This document shows, in pieces, positions 35,601 to 45,783 of a DNA stretch of 64,000 nucleotides. The notes beneath the pieces were generated by a model that made no database searches, had not been told where the DNA came from, and saw only the letters and a program-made list of their open reading frames with translations. Each line of letters begins with the position of its first letter. Position 1 is the stretch's first letter. The stretch comes from Vibrio campbellii CAIM 519 = NBRC 15631 = ATCC 25920 (GTDB lineage Bacteria; Pseudomonadota; Gammaproteobacteria; Enterobacterales; Vibrionaceae). The stretch covers positions 2,666,001 to 2,730,000 of the forward strand of contig NZ_CP015863.1 in the NCBI RefSeq assembly GCF_002163755.1, in the 5' to 3' direction. A program made the position numbers and the translations under genes.

Positions 35601-38189
35601 TTATGCAGGCTCTTGGAAGATAACCTCTGCCGCTTTCTTGGTGTACTCATCCATCTTGTGGAAGTTCAAGTAACGGTAGGTATCTGCAGCTGTCGCATCG
35701 ATTTGCTTCGCGTATTCCAAGTACTCTTCCTTCGTTGGAATCTTACCTAGAATTGCACCAACCGCCGCTAGCTCAGCTGAAGCAAGGTATACATTTGCAC
35801 CTGTACCTAGACGGTTCGGGAAGTTACGCGTTGAAGTCGACATTACTGTTGCTTTGTCTGCTACACGTGCTTGGTTACCCATACATAGCGAACACCCAGG
35901 AGTTTCAATACGAACACCTGCGCGGCCGTAAATACCGTAGTAACCCTCTTCCGTCAGTTGGTCACGGTCCATCTTCGTTGGTGGCGCTACCCATAGGCGA
36001 GTATCTAGTTGACCACCGAATTGCTCTAGCAGTTTACCTGCTGCACGGAAGTGACCAATGTTAGTCATACAAGAACCGATGAACACTTCATCAATCTGTG
36101 TGCCTTGCACTTCAGACAGAAGACGCGCGTCATCTGGATCGTTTGGTGCACATAGGATTGGTTCGTGAATATCCGCTAGGTCGATTTCGATGATGTGCGC
36201 GTATTCCGCATCTGCATCCGCTTCCATCAACTCTGGGTTAGCCAACCACTCTTCCATCGCTGTGATACGACGCTCAATAGTACGGCGGTCGCCGTAACCT
36301 TCCGAGATCATCCACTTAAGCATGGTGATGTTTGAGTTTAGGTATTCCTCGATAGACTCTTGAGATAGCTTAACTGTACAACCTGCCGCTGAACGCTCTG
36401 CTGACGCATCTGATAATTCGAATGCCTGCTCAACCGTTAGGTGCTCAACACCTTCGATTTCTAGTACGCGACCAGAGAACTCGTTGATCTTACCTGCTTT
36501 CTCAACGGTCAGTAGACCTTGTTGAATTGCGTAGTAAGGAATCGCGTGCACAAGGTCACGTAGCGTGATACCTGGTTGCATTTCACCTTTAAAGCGCACC
36601 AAGATTGACTCTGGCATATCCAGTGGCATAACACCTGTCGCCGCAGCGAACGCAACAAGACCGGAGCCTGCTGGGAATGAAATACCTAGTGGAAAACGAG
36701 TATGCGAGTCACCACCTGTACCTACAGTATCAGGCAGAAGCATACGGTTTAGCCATGAGTGAATTACACCATCCCCCGGACGAAGTGATACACCGCCACG
36801 GTTCATGATGAAGTCAGGTAGAGTATGGTGCGTGTTTACATCGACTGGTTTTGGATACGCAGACGTGTGACAGAATGACTGCATCACAAGATCAGCTGAG
36901 AAGCCCAGACACGCAAGGTCTTTTAGCTCATCACGAGTCATAGGACCGGTTGTATCTTGAGAGCCAACTGTGGTCATCTTAGGCTCACAGTATTGACCTG
37001 CACGTACACCTTCAACGCCACATGCCTTACCTACCATCTTCTGAGCTAGTGTGTAGCCTTTGTCAGATTCAGAAGGGTCAACTGGCTTAGCAAACAGGTC
37101 TGTTTCTTCTAGGCCCAGTGATGCACGAGCACGGCTTGTTAGACCACGACCAATGATAAGTGGAATACGACCACCAGCACGAACTTCATCAAGCAGTACT
37201 TTGCTCAGTTCAAAGCTAGAGATCTCTTCACCGTTTTTACGTACAATGCCTTCGTATGGGAAGATATCAATGACATCACCCATGTTCATGTTCTGTACGT
37301 CTAGTTCGATTGGGAGTGCGCCAGAGTCTTCCATTGTGTTGTAGAAGATAGGAGCAATCTTACCGCCTAAACAGATACCACCAGTGCGCTTGTTTGGTAC
37401 GTATGGGATATCTTCGCCCATAAACCAAAGCACTGAGTTAGTCGCTGACTTACGAGAAGAGCCAGTACCAACAACATCACCCACGTAGGCTAGTGGGATG
37501 CCATCTTTTTGTAGCTCTTCAATCTGATTAATAGGACCAACGTTGCCTGGTTGATCTGGCACGATGCCATCACGTTCCATCTTCAGCATCGCTTTTGCGT
37601 GTACTGGGATATCAGGACGAGACCAAGCATCTGGTGCTGGAGACAAGTCATCGGTGTTGGTTTCACCAGTCACTTTAAATACTTTAACAGTAATCTGTTC
37701 CGCGACTTTCTTCTTCGATGTGAACCATTCTGCGTCTGCCCATGATTGCAGGACTTGTTGCGCGAATGCGTTGCCAGCTTTGGCTTTCTCTTCCACATCA
37801 TAGAAAGCATCAAACATCAGTAGGGTATGAGATAACGCTTTAACTGAGATTGGTGCCAGTAGATCATCGTCTAGGAATTCAACTAGAGGCGCGATGTTGT
37901 AACCGCCTTGCATCGTACCTAGTAGCTCAGCCGCTTTTTCACGGCTTACTAATGGTGATTCCACTTCACCTTTTGCTAACGCCGTTAGGAAACCCGCTTT
38001 TACATAAGCAGCTTCATCTACACCCGGTGGGATACGGTTCTCTAGTAGGTCAAGAATAAAGGCTTCTTCACCTTGTGGGGGATTTTTCAGAAGTTCAACA
38101 AGTCCAGCAACTTGTTCAGCGTCTAGCGGTTTAGGAACAACTCCTTCGGCAGCACGCTCTTCGACGTGTTTACGGTAGGCTTCAAGCAC
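35601..38189 (-). CDS. acnB: Bifunctional aconitate hydratase 2 / 2-methylisocitrate dehydratase
   Basis: AcnB interconverts citrate and isocitrate in the TCA cycle with a 4Fe-4S cluster, and can act in the methylcitrate route. It has 862 residues, the family length. An N-terminal HEAT-like domain (1-160) precedes a swivel domain (about 165-370) and the catalytic core with cluster cysteines in SCMTNIG and PGCSLCMGNQ. The start is GTG at 38189 with GAGG nine bases before it, giving the family start MLEAYRKHVEERAAEG. It is a single-gene unit ending at a strong terminator. Confidence 0.97.
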   Translation of the reverse strand: MLEAYRKHVEERAAEGVVPKPLDAEQVAGLVELLKNPPQGEEAFILDLLENRIPPGVDEAAYVKAGFLTALAKGEVESPLVSREKAAELLGTMQGGYNIAPLVEFLDDDLLAPISVKALSHTLLMFDAFYDVEEKAKAGNAFAQQVLQSWADAEWFTSKKKVAEQITVKVFKVTGETNTDDLSPAPDAWSRPDIPVHAKAMLKMERDGIVPDQPGNVGPINQIEELQKDGIPLAYVGDVVGTGSSRKSATNSVLWFMGEDIPYVPNKRTGGICLGGKIAPIFYNTMEDSGALPIELDVQNMNMGDVIDIFPYEGIVRKNGEEISSFELSKVLLDEVRAGGRIPLIIGRGLTSRARASLGLEETDLFAKPVDPSESDKGYTLAQKMVGKACGVEGVRAGQYCEPKMTTVGSQDTTGPMTRDELKDLACLGFSADLVMQSFCHTSAYPKPVDVNTHHTLPDFIMNRGGVSLRPGDGVIHSWLNRMLLPDTVGTGGDSHTRFPLGISFPAGSGLVAFAAATGVMPLDMPESILVRFKGEMQPGITLRDLVHAIPYYAIQQGLLTVEKAGKINEFSGRVLEIEGVEHLTVEQAFELSDASAERSAAGCTVKLSQESIEEYLNSNITMLKWMISEGYGDRRTIERRITAMEEWLANPELMEADADAEYAHIIEIDLADIHEPILCAPNDPDDARLLSEVQGTQIDEVFIGSCMTNIGHFRAAGKLLEQFGGQLDTRLWVAPPTKMDRDQLTEEGYYGIYGRAGVRIETPGCSLCMGNQARVADKATVMSTSTRNFPNRLGTGANVYLASAELAAVGAILGKIPTKEEYLEYAKQIDATAADTYRYLNFHKMDEYTKKAAEVIFQEPA

Positions 38190-38459
38190 GACTTTTTTCC
38201 TCTCATTGCGGTTCCTCCTTTTTAATTACTATTTTTCAAAGTAAAGGAGTGAACATCCTTGGAAACTTGGCTCTCCATTGCCCTTGTTTTCATTCAATTC
38301 TGATTGAGAAACAGCGCCGTAGAGGCCAAACTGTGGACGAAAGGATAGCAAATTTAACCTTAAATTAAAATCTCATCATTTTGACCAACATAGCAACTTA
38401 CGACTAAAGTCCGATAAATTTTGGCTAAATATTCGGAGATCTTGCTGTCCTCTTCCCGG

Positions 38460-40778
38460 TTATTTAAATGATGTTCCAACGATCAGGTACACAGCGTCTA
38501 AATCTTGCTCTGTACGACCGTATGCCAACATGATCGGCCCAATTGGAGAGTCTACTCCAAAGAAAACCGACGCAGCATTATATAGTGGTGCCTCATGCAA
38601 CTTGAGATCGTTGTCTGACCAAACACCACCGTGTTCAAGGGATGCACCTAAATATACTGGTGCTTGAAACAGCCCGAAGTCGTTATCCATCCATTTATAA
38701 CGATAAACCAAGCTTGTATAAAATAAGTTTTGTCCAGTGAGACTATTACGAGGGATACCTGATAAATTCAAGAAACCGCCGAGCTCTCTAGGGTTAAGTG
38801 GTACGATTGAGTTTTTGCTCTCAACAAAGCTATATTCAGCCTGCCCAACTAGAGTATGACGACTGTAGGTAACCGCACCTTTAAAACGTGCACTAATTTC
38901 ATACACGGTATCTTCAATCGTATCAGACAGTTGAAACGGGTTATAAAGCTCAGGACTCTTATCATGGGACACCAAATAACTCAGATCAATAAGCATACCG
39001 TTATTTGGGAAGGCAAAGTCATCAAGAGTATCTAATCGATAATTAGCAAATACACCCAAACGCTCGTAATCAAGCGCCTCAAAAGATGAAATAGTCGATG
39101 CTTCGATAGTTCCCTTAGTATATCGGCCTCCGACTCTTAACTCTTGCCACAAAGTGGGCTGTATCCCAGCAGAAAGCTCTGTGATAAATTCGGTGTACAA
39201 GACTGGTAGGTAATCATATACACGTGCGATATCTGGAGTCGTAAAATCACCACCGATAGGTACGCTTCGATTTTCGTTGCTGTAGTTTAACTTACTTGAA
39301 ACGAAAAGTTCCTGACTCGATAAAACAGGTGAATAAAGCTCCGTTTCGATCATCTTATCCGTTCCCATATCAACGTTGACTCTCAACTCTGCACCATGGG
39401 AGTTAAAGTTGGTAAAGTTAGCTGACATACCGATGCCATACTGACTTTCAGTATTAAAGTCGTCCTCTAAAAAAAAGCGAAAGTTGAGGTAGTTTGGTCC
39501 CCAAGATTTTTCATTCACCTCAAAGACGAGCAGGTTTACCCCGTCAATTTCTTCAAAGTGGTAGGTGATCAATTCAAAACGATCTAGGGCATAAAGATTT
39601 TCAACCGCCTTCTCGATCTCTGCGGTTTTCAATGAGCGCCCAGTCTCCAGATCCAAACGGTTTGTCAGGAGTACATCGCTGTAGTGGGTGTTATTTACTA
39701 AAACGATCTGATCAACAACGCGCTGATCACCATATTTGAGTTCTTTTCGTATCTCTTGTTTGTGATCGATGTATTGCTGGTACTCAGCATTCGACACACT
39801 CAAGTTTTCAAGTTTAGATTGCAGCCCCTTGGTAATGTCATAGCCCGCTTGAAAAGCACTTGGCATTTTTTCGAACTCTACCGTCTCCATTTGTCCTACG
39901 TCAGGACGAATGTATACATCATCCCCACTTAAGGTTTCAGCTTGTTCTTGCGTGCTGCGACGGACAAGATAGTTAGAGAGTTGGTCGGCAACCGTGAATA
40001 AGCCAGTGAAGTCTTCTCTGCTTTTGTAGTCGGTGCTGATATCTACCGCAATCACAATATCTGCGCCCATTGAACGAGCAATATCGACTGGCATGTTATT
40101 GACAACACCACCGTCCACCAGCATATGACCATTAAGTTCATAAGGCGGGAGCGCACCAGGAACCGACATACTCGCCATCATGGCATCAACCAGATAACCG
40201 TTATCAAGAACCACCTCTTCTAACTCGACAATGTCAGTCGCTACCGAGCGGTATGGGATCGCAAGATTATCAAAAGAGCTGAATCGGCCTAAGTTACCCG
40301 TTGTTTCACGTAGAATGCGTAGCATGTTCTGCCCTTGCACTACACCGGTTGGTGAACGGATCTCCCCGAATCTTAATCCAAGGTCTGTGGTGATTTGATA
40401 ACGGTCTTCGTATTCTTTGTCGCGGACACGACGTTGGCTGCGGTCAACACGGTCTCGGTAACCGCTATTCCAATCGACGCTGTAGATAAAGCTTTCGATT
40501 TCATCGGCGCTCATGCCTGTGGCGTACAGACCACCAACATAAGCCCCCATGCTCGTGCCCGTAATAATATCGACCGGAATGTGCATTTCTTCGAGTGCTT
40601 TGAGTACACCGATATGAGCCGCACCTTTCGCCCCACCGCCAGCTAATACCACCGCGATTTTAGGGCGAGAGTGATCATCATCAACGTGCTTTGCAAAGGA
40701 AGGCGTCGCGATCAAAAAGGAGCAGACCCATAGCGCAACATAACGCCCCCACGGGTTTAAAATCGACTTTTTGAACAT
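38460..40778 (-). CDS. Patatin-like phospholipase with POTRA and outer-membrane barrel (PlpD type)
   Basis: This 772-residue protein has the layout of type Vd autotransporters. Order: signal peptide (about 1-29, ending PSFA), patatin lipase domain (about 38-320) with oxyanion loop GGGAKG, nucleophile GTSMG and the DGG of the Ser-Asp dyad (LVDGGVVNNMP), a POTRA-like region (about 350-430), then a 16-strand-type beta-barrel ending in F-K (YLIVGTSFK). All catalytic residues are present, so it should be an active phospholipase. In such proteins the lipase domain may be surface-exposed or released, and which applies here is unknown. It stands alone between acnB and mrcB. Confidence 0.88.
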   Translation of the reverse strand: MFKKSILNPWGRYVALWVCSFLIATPSFAKHVDDDHSRPKIAVVLAGGGAKGAAHIGVLKALEEMHIPVDIITGTSMGAYVGGLYATGMSADEIESFIYSVDWNSGYRDRVDRSQRRVRDKEYEDRYQITTDLGLRFGEIRSPTGVVQGQNMLRILRETTGNLGRFSSFDNLAIPYRSVATDIVELEEVVLDNGYLVDAMMASMSVPGALPPYELNGHMLVDGGVVNNMPVDIARSMGADIVIAVDISTDYKSREDFTGLFTVADQLSNYLVRRSTQEQAETLSGDDVYIRPDVGQMETVEFEKMPSAFQAGYDITKGLQSKLENLSVSNAEYQQYIDHKQEIRKELKYGDQRVVDQIVLVNNTHYSDVLLTNRLDLETGRSLKTAEIEKAVENLYALDRFELITYHFEEIDGVNLLVFEVNEKSWGPNYLNFRFFLEDDFNTESQYGIGMSANFTNFNSHGAELRVNVDMGTDKMIETELYSPVLSSQELFVSSKLNYSNENRSVPIGGDFTTPDIARVYDYLPVLYTEFITELSAGIQPTLWQELRVGGRYTKGTIEASTISSFEALDYERLGVFANYRLDTLDDFAFPNNGMLIDLSYLVSHDKSPELYNPFQLSDTIEDTVYEISARFKGAVTYSRHTLVGQAEYSFVESKNSIVPLNPRELGGFLNLSGIPRNSLTGQNLFYTSLVYRYKWMDNDFGLFQAPVYLGASLEHGGVWSDNDLKLHEAPLYNAASVFFGVDSPIGPIMLAYGRTEQDLDAVYLIVGTSFK

Positions 40779-40865
40779 TCACTTCTTCCTTTGTTGAATA
40801 TCGAGCAATTACTTTTACTAAGATTTGAATAACTTCACAAGTCAGTGATGGTGTTTTTGGTAGCC

Positions 40866-43256
40866 CTACCAATCAAATAAGCTATTCAACCAGTTTGATT
40901 TTTTCTCACACTGCTGTTTGATTTGCCCAGACTTGTCCCACACTGGCAGCTTGTATTCACTGCGACAGTTCATTTCCAGCGCGCCATTAGCGGCTTTTTG
41001 GAAACCTAATGTGGTCACTTCTTTTGGCCAAGGCAACTCTAGTCGCTCAGGGACGCGTTGCTTTAGGTATTCCGCGTAAACACGTAATGCACCACTTGAA
41101 CCCGTCAGTTTGGTCGACTTGTTATCATCGCGACCAAGCCACAGTGTGGTTACTTCACGGCCATCGACACCCACGAACCAACTGTCACGACTATCGTTAC
41201 TGGTACCCGTTTTTCCGGCTAGCGCAGCCCATGCGAACTGGCTTTGTAGGAAGCGTCCCGTACCTTGAGCAACACCTTGCTTCATCGCGTAAGTCGTTAG
41301 CCACGCAGCTTGCTGATCAACCGCTTGAGATGAGCGCGGCAATGACTGGTAAAGTACATTACCATCCATGTCGATCACCGAGCGTAATGCCGATAACTTA
41401 GCGCGCTTGCCTGAGTTAGTGATCGTTTGATACATCTGTGCCACTTCAAATGGTGTCAGCGAGAATGAACCAAGGAACATCGAAGGTACTGGACGAATTT
41501 CGTTCTTATCAACCCCCAAGCGCTCTAAGGTATCCGAAACTTCTGGAATACCCAGTTCCATACCCAAACGTACCGTTGGTACATTGAGGGATTTCGCCAA
41601 AGCTAAGTACAACGGCACATCGCCACGGAACTTGCGGTCGAAGTTGCGAGGTGACCAAACCGAACCTTTACTGCCCTTTAGGCTTAACGGCGTATCGTGC
41701 AGGGTCGTTGCAAGGTTGTATTTCTCGGGTTGCTCTAACGCAGTTAGATAGATGGCAGGTTTAACCAAAGAGCCAATCGGACGACTCGCATTCAAGGCGC
41801 GGTTAAAGCCTTCATAACCAACGCGTTTACCACCGACCATGGCACGGATTTCACCACTATGACGATCTACCGCAACAGCAGCGGCTTCTAGATCTTTTCC
41901 GGCACGTTTAGCAAGTTCAGGGACTTTCTTCGCGATAGCTTGCTCTAACTTACTTTGAGAAACAGGATCGAGAGAAGTAAACAAGCGTAAACCGGTTTCC
42001 GCTTTAAAGTTATCACCCACCTTCTCTTTCAACTCGATATTAAGTTGTTGGAAGTACGCAGGCTGACGACTTGCAATGCGAGGTTTGCTCTGGGTGTCGA
42101 GCGGGCGATTTACCGCTTGTTCGTACTGCTCTGCTGTCAACATGTCTTGTTGCATCAACAGACGCAATACCAAGTCACGACGTGTTTTAGTGCGCTCAGG
42201 GTAGCGAATTGGGTTGTAGTAAGACGGTCCTTTCACCATACCAACTAACATAGCGAGTTGGTCGATACGAAGCTCTTGAATCGGTTGACCGAAGTAGTAA
42301 CGCGATGCCAAAGCAAAACCATGAATGGCATCCCCACCGCTCTGACCTAAGTAAACTTCGTTTAGGTAAGCTTCAAGAATACGGTCTTTGCTGTAGCGAT
42401 AGTCCAAAATCAGTGCAATGTATGCTTCACGGACTTTTCGCCATAACGTTTTATCGCGTGTCAGGAATAAGTTTTTCGCTAGCTGCTGAGTCAAGGTACT
42501 GCCGCCCTGAACGGTGCGACCCGCTTTGATGTTAGCAACAAGTGCACGGCCAATCGCCAGCGGCGAAACGCCATCATGCTGATAAAAATCACGGTCTTCG
42601 GTTGCTAACAGCGCATCGACAAGCACTTCTGGGAATTGATCTCGACGTAAGAACAAGCGCTGTTCATTCTGATCTTTTTCCAACATTCCTAGCATCTTAG
42701 GTTCAATGCGCAGATAACCAAGATCGCCTTTGGATTCCAAAGATTGAATGCGTTGTAAACCACTGCTTGAGAAATGCAGCATGACGTGACGATCAGGCTC
42801 AGGGCCATCAGCAAACTCGAACGGACGACGAATAAGCTCAATACGCGTTGAAGAAGAAGAGTATTCACCAGGGTAACGAGGCTGACTCACCTTACGGTAG
42901 TTCAATACATCAAGCTCATTACGCATCTCTTTGATAGTAATGTTCTCACCCGGACTTAAATTGAGGATACGCGCATAAACGACAGTTGGTAGATCAAACA
43001 ACTGACCATCAAAACGATCTTTAACCACACTATCGAGATAAATCCCAACAAACAACAATACCGCAGCTAACGCGACGCCCGCCTTCCAGCTAAATGACCA
43101 AATAGTTTTAAGCCAAGAGCGCTTGCCATTACTTGGCTTTTTCGATGGCGATTTTCTCGGTCGCTTCGCGCCGCTTTTCTTAGCGGTTGTCGTTTTACTT
43201 GACGTTGTTTTCCTCGCTGGTGCTCGTTTTGCACCGGGCTTTTTAGTATCAGTCAT
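40866..43256 (-). CDS. mrcB: Penicillin-binding protein 1b
   Basis: PBP1b is a bifunctional inner-membrane enzyme that polymerises and crosslinks peptidoglycan. In its 796 residues come a Lys/Pro-rich cytoplasmic tail (1-47), one membrane helix (SWKAGVALAAVLLFVGIYL), a UB2H domain for its activator LpoB, the GT51 domain (EDRDFYQHDGVSP and GSTLTQQLAKNLF) and the transpeptidase with SxxK (GSLVKP) and KTGT. It overlaps the hrpB stop by 8 bp, so the two are co-transcribed. Confidence 0.96.
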   Translation of the reverse strand: MTDTKKPGAKRAPARKTTSSKTTTAKKSGAKRPRKSPSKKPSNGKRSWLKTIWSFSWKAGVALAAVLLFVGIYLDSVVKDRFDGQLFDLPTVVYARILNLSPGENITIKEMRNELDVLNYRKVSQPRYPGEYSSSSTRIELIRRPFEFADGPEPDRHVMLHFSSSGLQRIQSLESKGDLGYLRIEPKMLGMLEKDQNEQRLFLRRDQFPEVLVDALLATEDRDFYQHDGVSPLAIGRALVANIKAGRTVQGGSTLTQQLAKNLFLTRDKTLWRKVREAYIALILDYRYSKDRILEAYLNEVYLGQSGGDAIHGFALASRYYFGQPIQELRIDQLAMLVGMVKGPSYYNPIRYPERTKTRRDLVLRLLMQQDMLTAEQYEQAVNRPLDTQSKPRIASRQPAYFQQLNIELKEKVGDNFKAETGLRLFTSLDPVSQSKLEQAIAKKVPELAKRAGKDLEAAAVAVDRHSGEIRAMVGGKRVGYEGFNRALNASRPIGSLVKPAIYLTALEQPEKYNLATTLHDTPLSLKGSKGSVWSPRNFDRKFRGDVPLYLALAKSLNVPTVRLGMELGIPEVSDTLERLGVDKNEIRPVPSMFLGSFSLTPFEVAQMYQTITNSGKRAKLSALRSVIDMDGNVLYQSLPRSSQAVDQQAAWLTTYAMKQGVAQGTGRFLQSQFAWAALAGKTGTSNDSRDSWFVGVDGREVTTLWLGRDDNKSTKLTGSSGALRVYAEYLKQRVPERLELPWPKEVTTLGFQKAANGALEMNCRSEYKLPVWDKSGQIKQQCEKKSNWLNSLFDW

Positions 43257-45750
43257 TATTCAATTGTCTTTTTGTCTTCGTTGTCGCTACATGAGTGGCA
43301 GGATCGTCAGGCCAAACGTGTTTTGGATATCGGCCTTTCATCTCTTTCTGCACTTCTTTGTAGCTTCCTGCCCAAAAGGCAGCTAAATCCGTTGTCACCT
43401 GAAGAGGACGTTGTGCTGGAGAAAGTAACTCTAACACCAATCGCTTGCGACCTTGCGCCACGGTTGGAGAAGCACTTTCGCCAAACACTTCTTGTATACG
43501 CACTGATAGCACGGGCTCATGACCAAACTGGTAGCGAATGCGCTTTTTCGAACCCGTTGGTAGGCGATAATCTTCTGGCAACCACTCATCAATATTTTGA
43601 TTCAAAGGCCAACCGAGTCGAGCATTCAGCGCTTCCACTAAGTTCACTTTTGCCAAATCTTTTACCGATGAAACCGTGCTCATGTAAGGCTCTAGCCACT
43701 CTTCTAAACTATTAAGCAAGTGAGCTTCATCGAAACTAGGCCAATCTTGCTCTGGTAACCATTCCACTGCGCAGCGAATACGTTCTAACAAATTATCCGC
43801 TGCCGGTGTCCAGTTTAGACTCTGTAAGCCCTGACGACGGACATACGTGAGTAAAGCTTGTGTCATTTTTTCTTTACCCGGACTCGGCAAGGCTTCGCGC
43901 TTAATCACCAGTTGACCCAGTTTGATTTGGCGTTCGGCAATCAAACGGCCTTTTTTCTCATCCCAATCAACCAGTTCAGTCACCGTGAAAAGGTGATCGA
44001 ACGTCTCTTGTAATGCTTTGATATCTAAGTCACAAGCTAGGTTAATTTGGCTTGAGTTAGAATGCGAACGCATTAAATCAATCGCGACCAAGTAATCACA
44101 GCCACCAAGTGTCTCTTCTGGTCGACACTCTGCACCATGCCCGTTCGACAAAGTAAAACGACCATACTGATTGACACGTTGCTGCGCAATGCGATCTGGG
44201 AAAGCCAAGCTCAATACTAACGCCAGCGCTCGCTCATCAACATTAGCTAGGCTGAATGCCGTATCCAGTTTGTGCGCCAGTGTTTGAGAACGCTTGTGTA
44301 ATATGGCTTTCTTTGTGTGTGTTCCACTTACCCAGCGATGCAGGCTGTGCGCTACGTTAGTCGCATTGCGCTCCGGCTCTTCAATTAGGGCGACCGCAGC
44401 CAAGGCGGTATTTAGCATTTTTTCACTGTGCTGCTGCGTCTGAATCAGCATAGCTGCTGAGCGCGGTTCTACACCAAGAGCGTGAGCCGTCTTACCTGCA
44501 GAAGTAAGCTGGCCTTGTTCGGTGAGTAAACCCAACGAAATTAACAGCTGTTTGGCCTGAGCAAGCGATGCAGAAGAAGGAATATTCAACCATTTAAGCT
44601 CAGAGATATCCCCAGCGCCCCAGAATGCCAGCTCCATCACTAAGCTTGCTAAGTCTGAATGTAGGATTTCTGGTTGAGGTACTTGCGGTTGTTGCTTGAA
44701 TTGGCTTTCACCATACAGTCGAACACAAATCCCCTCTTCGATACGCCCTGCACGACCGGCACGTTGAATCGCAGAAGATTGCGCCACACGCACTTGCTCT
44801 AATCGCGTCAGGCCATTTTTCAAATCAAAGCGTGCCACACGCTCTAAGCCCGAATCCACCACCAAGCGAATGCCCTCAATGGTCAAAGAGGTTTCGGCAA
44901 TATTGGTCGCCAATACGACTTTCCGTTGACCAGAGGGAGCCGGTGAGATGGCTTTTTGCTGCTCGGCAAAGCTAAGTTGGCCGTACAGAGGACACACTTC
45001 GACGTTATCAGGTAAGTGCGACAAGCGCTCTTCGACCTGTTTGATCGCCGCAACACCGGGAAGGAAAGCCAGCAAAGAGCCAGATTCCTTTACCATCAAG
45101 TTCTCGATCGTTTTTGCCATGGATGTGGGCAGATGGTCATTCGCCCCAAGCGGTAAATAACGCGTTTCCACCTCAAAACTACGACCTTCCGACTCAATGT
45201 AATCCGCCTCTGGCAATAAGGATTGCAAAGCATCTTGGTCAAGCGTTGCCGACATGACCACCAGTTTTAAGTCGTCTCGCAGCGCTTCTTGCACTTCTAA
45301 GCTAAATGCCAAGGCCGTATCCGCATGAATGCTGCGCTCGTGAAATTCATCAAAGATCAGTAGCTCGATACCATCTAACTCTGGGTCATTTTGGATCATG
45401 CGCGTCATGATCCCTTCGGTCACGATTTCCAACTGAGTATGATTACTCACCTTTGTCTCACCGCGCACACGGTAACCCACCCGCTCGCCAACTTGCTCCC
45501 CCAACTGCTGCGCTAAATAACGTGCAATGTTTCGTGCAGCAAGGCGACGAGGCTCTAGCATCACGATTTTACCCGTTACGGTTTGTCTTTTAAGAAGTTG
45601 CAGCGGAAAATAAGTAGATTTACCTGCACCAGGGGCGGCTTTGAGGATCACTTGATGTTGATTTTTAACCGCCGTAAGTAATTGTGGTATCACGGCTTCA
45701 ATCGGCAATTGTGACAAAGGAAATACCCTATGTTGTAATGTTGGCCACAT
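43249..45750 (-). CDS. hrpB: ATP-dependent helicase HrpB
   Basis: HrpB is a DEAH/DExH helicase of about 833 residues. Motifs: Walker A (APGAGKST), DEFHERS box, MSATLD, and motif VI (QRAGRAGR), then the HA2 and HrpB-specific C-terminal domains. In E. coli its role is not settled. The start is uncertain: I use ATG 45750 (MWPTLQHRV). GTG 45765 is also possible and leaves only about 18 bp to the divergent sfsA. The family usually begins nearer LPIEAVIPQLL, so the true start may be a few codons later. Confidence 0.93.
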   Translation of the reverse strand: MWPTLQHRVFPLSQLPIEAVIPQLLTAVKNQHQVILKAAPGAGKSTYFPLQLLKRQTVTGKIVMLEPRRLAARNIARYLAQQLGEQVGERVGYRVRGETKVSNHTQLEIVTEGIMTRMIQNDPELDGIELLIFDEFHERSIHADTALAFSLEVQEALRDDLKLVVMSATLDQDALQSLLPEADYIESEGRSFEVETRYLPLGANDHLPTSMAKTIENLMVKESGSLLAFLPGVAAIKQVEERLSHLPDNVEVCPLYGQLSFAEQQKAISPAPSGQRKVVLATNIAETSLTIEGIRLVVDSGLERVARFDLKNGLTRLEQVRVAQSSAIQRAGRAGRIEEGICVRLYGESQFKQQPQVPQPEILHSDLASLVMELAFWGAGDISELKWLNIPSSASLAQAKQLLISLGLLTEQGQLTSAGKTAHALGVEPRSAAMLIQTQQHSEKMLNTALAAVALIEEPERNATNVAHSLHRWVSGTHTKKAILHKRSQTLAHKLDTAFSLANVDERALALVLSLAFPDRIAQQRVNQYGRFTLSNGHGAECRPEETLGGCDYLVAIDLMRSHSNSSQINLACDLDIKALQETFDHLFTVTELVDWDEKKGRLIAERQIKLGQLVIKREALPSPGKEKMTQALLTYVRRQGLQSLNWTPAADNLLERIRCAVEWLPEQDWPSFDEAHLLNSLEEWLEPYMSTVSSVKDLAKVNLVEALNARLGWPLNQNIDEWLPEDYRLPTGSKKRIRYQFGHEPVLSVRIQEVFGESASPTVAQGRKRLVLELLSPAQRPLQVTTDLAAFWAGSYKEVQKEMKGRYPKHVWPDDPATHVATTKTKRQLNND

Positions 45751-45783
45751 TGTACATAAAAACACTCTTGGCTAAATAAGCAA

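Noticed and set aside
43272..43715. Plus-strand frame of 147 residues at the mrcB-hrpB junction
   Set aside because: It is antisense to hrpB, which has a complete helicase reading there.
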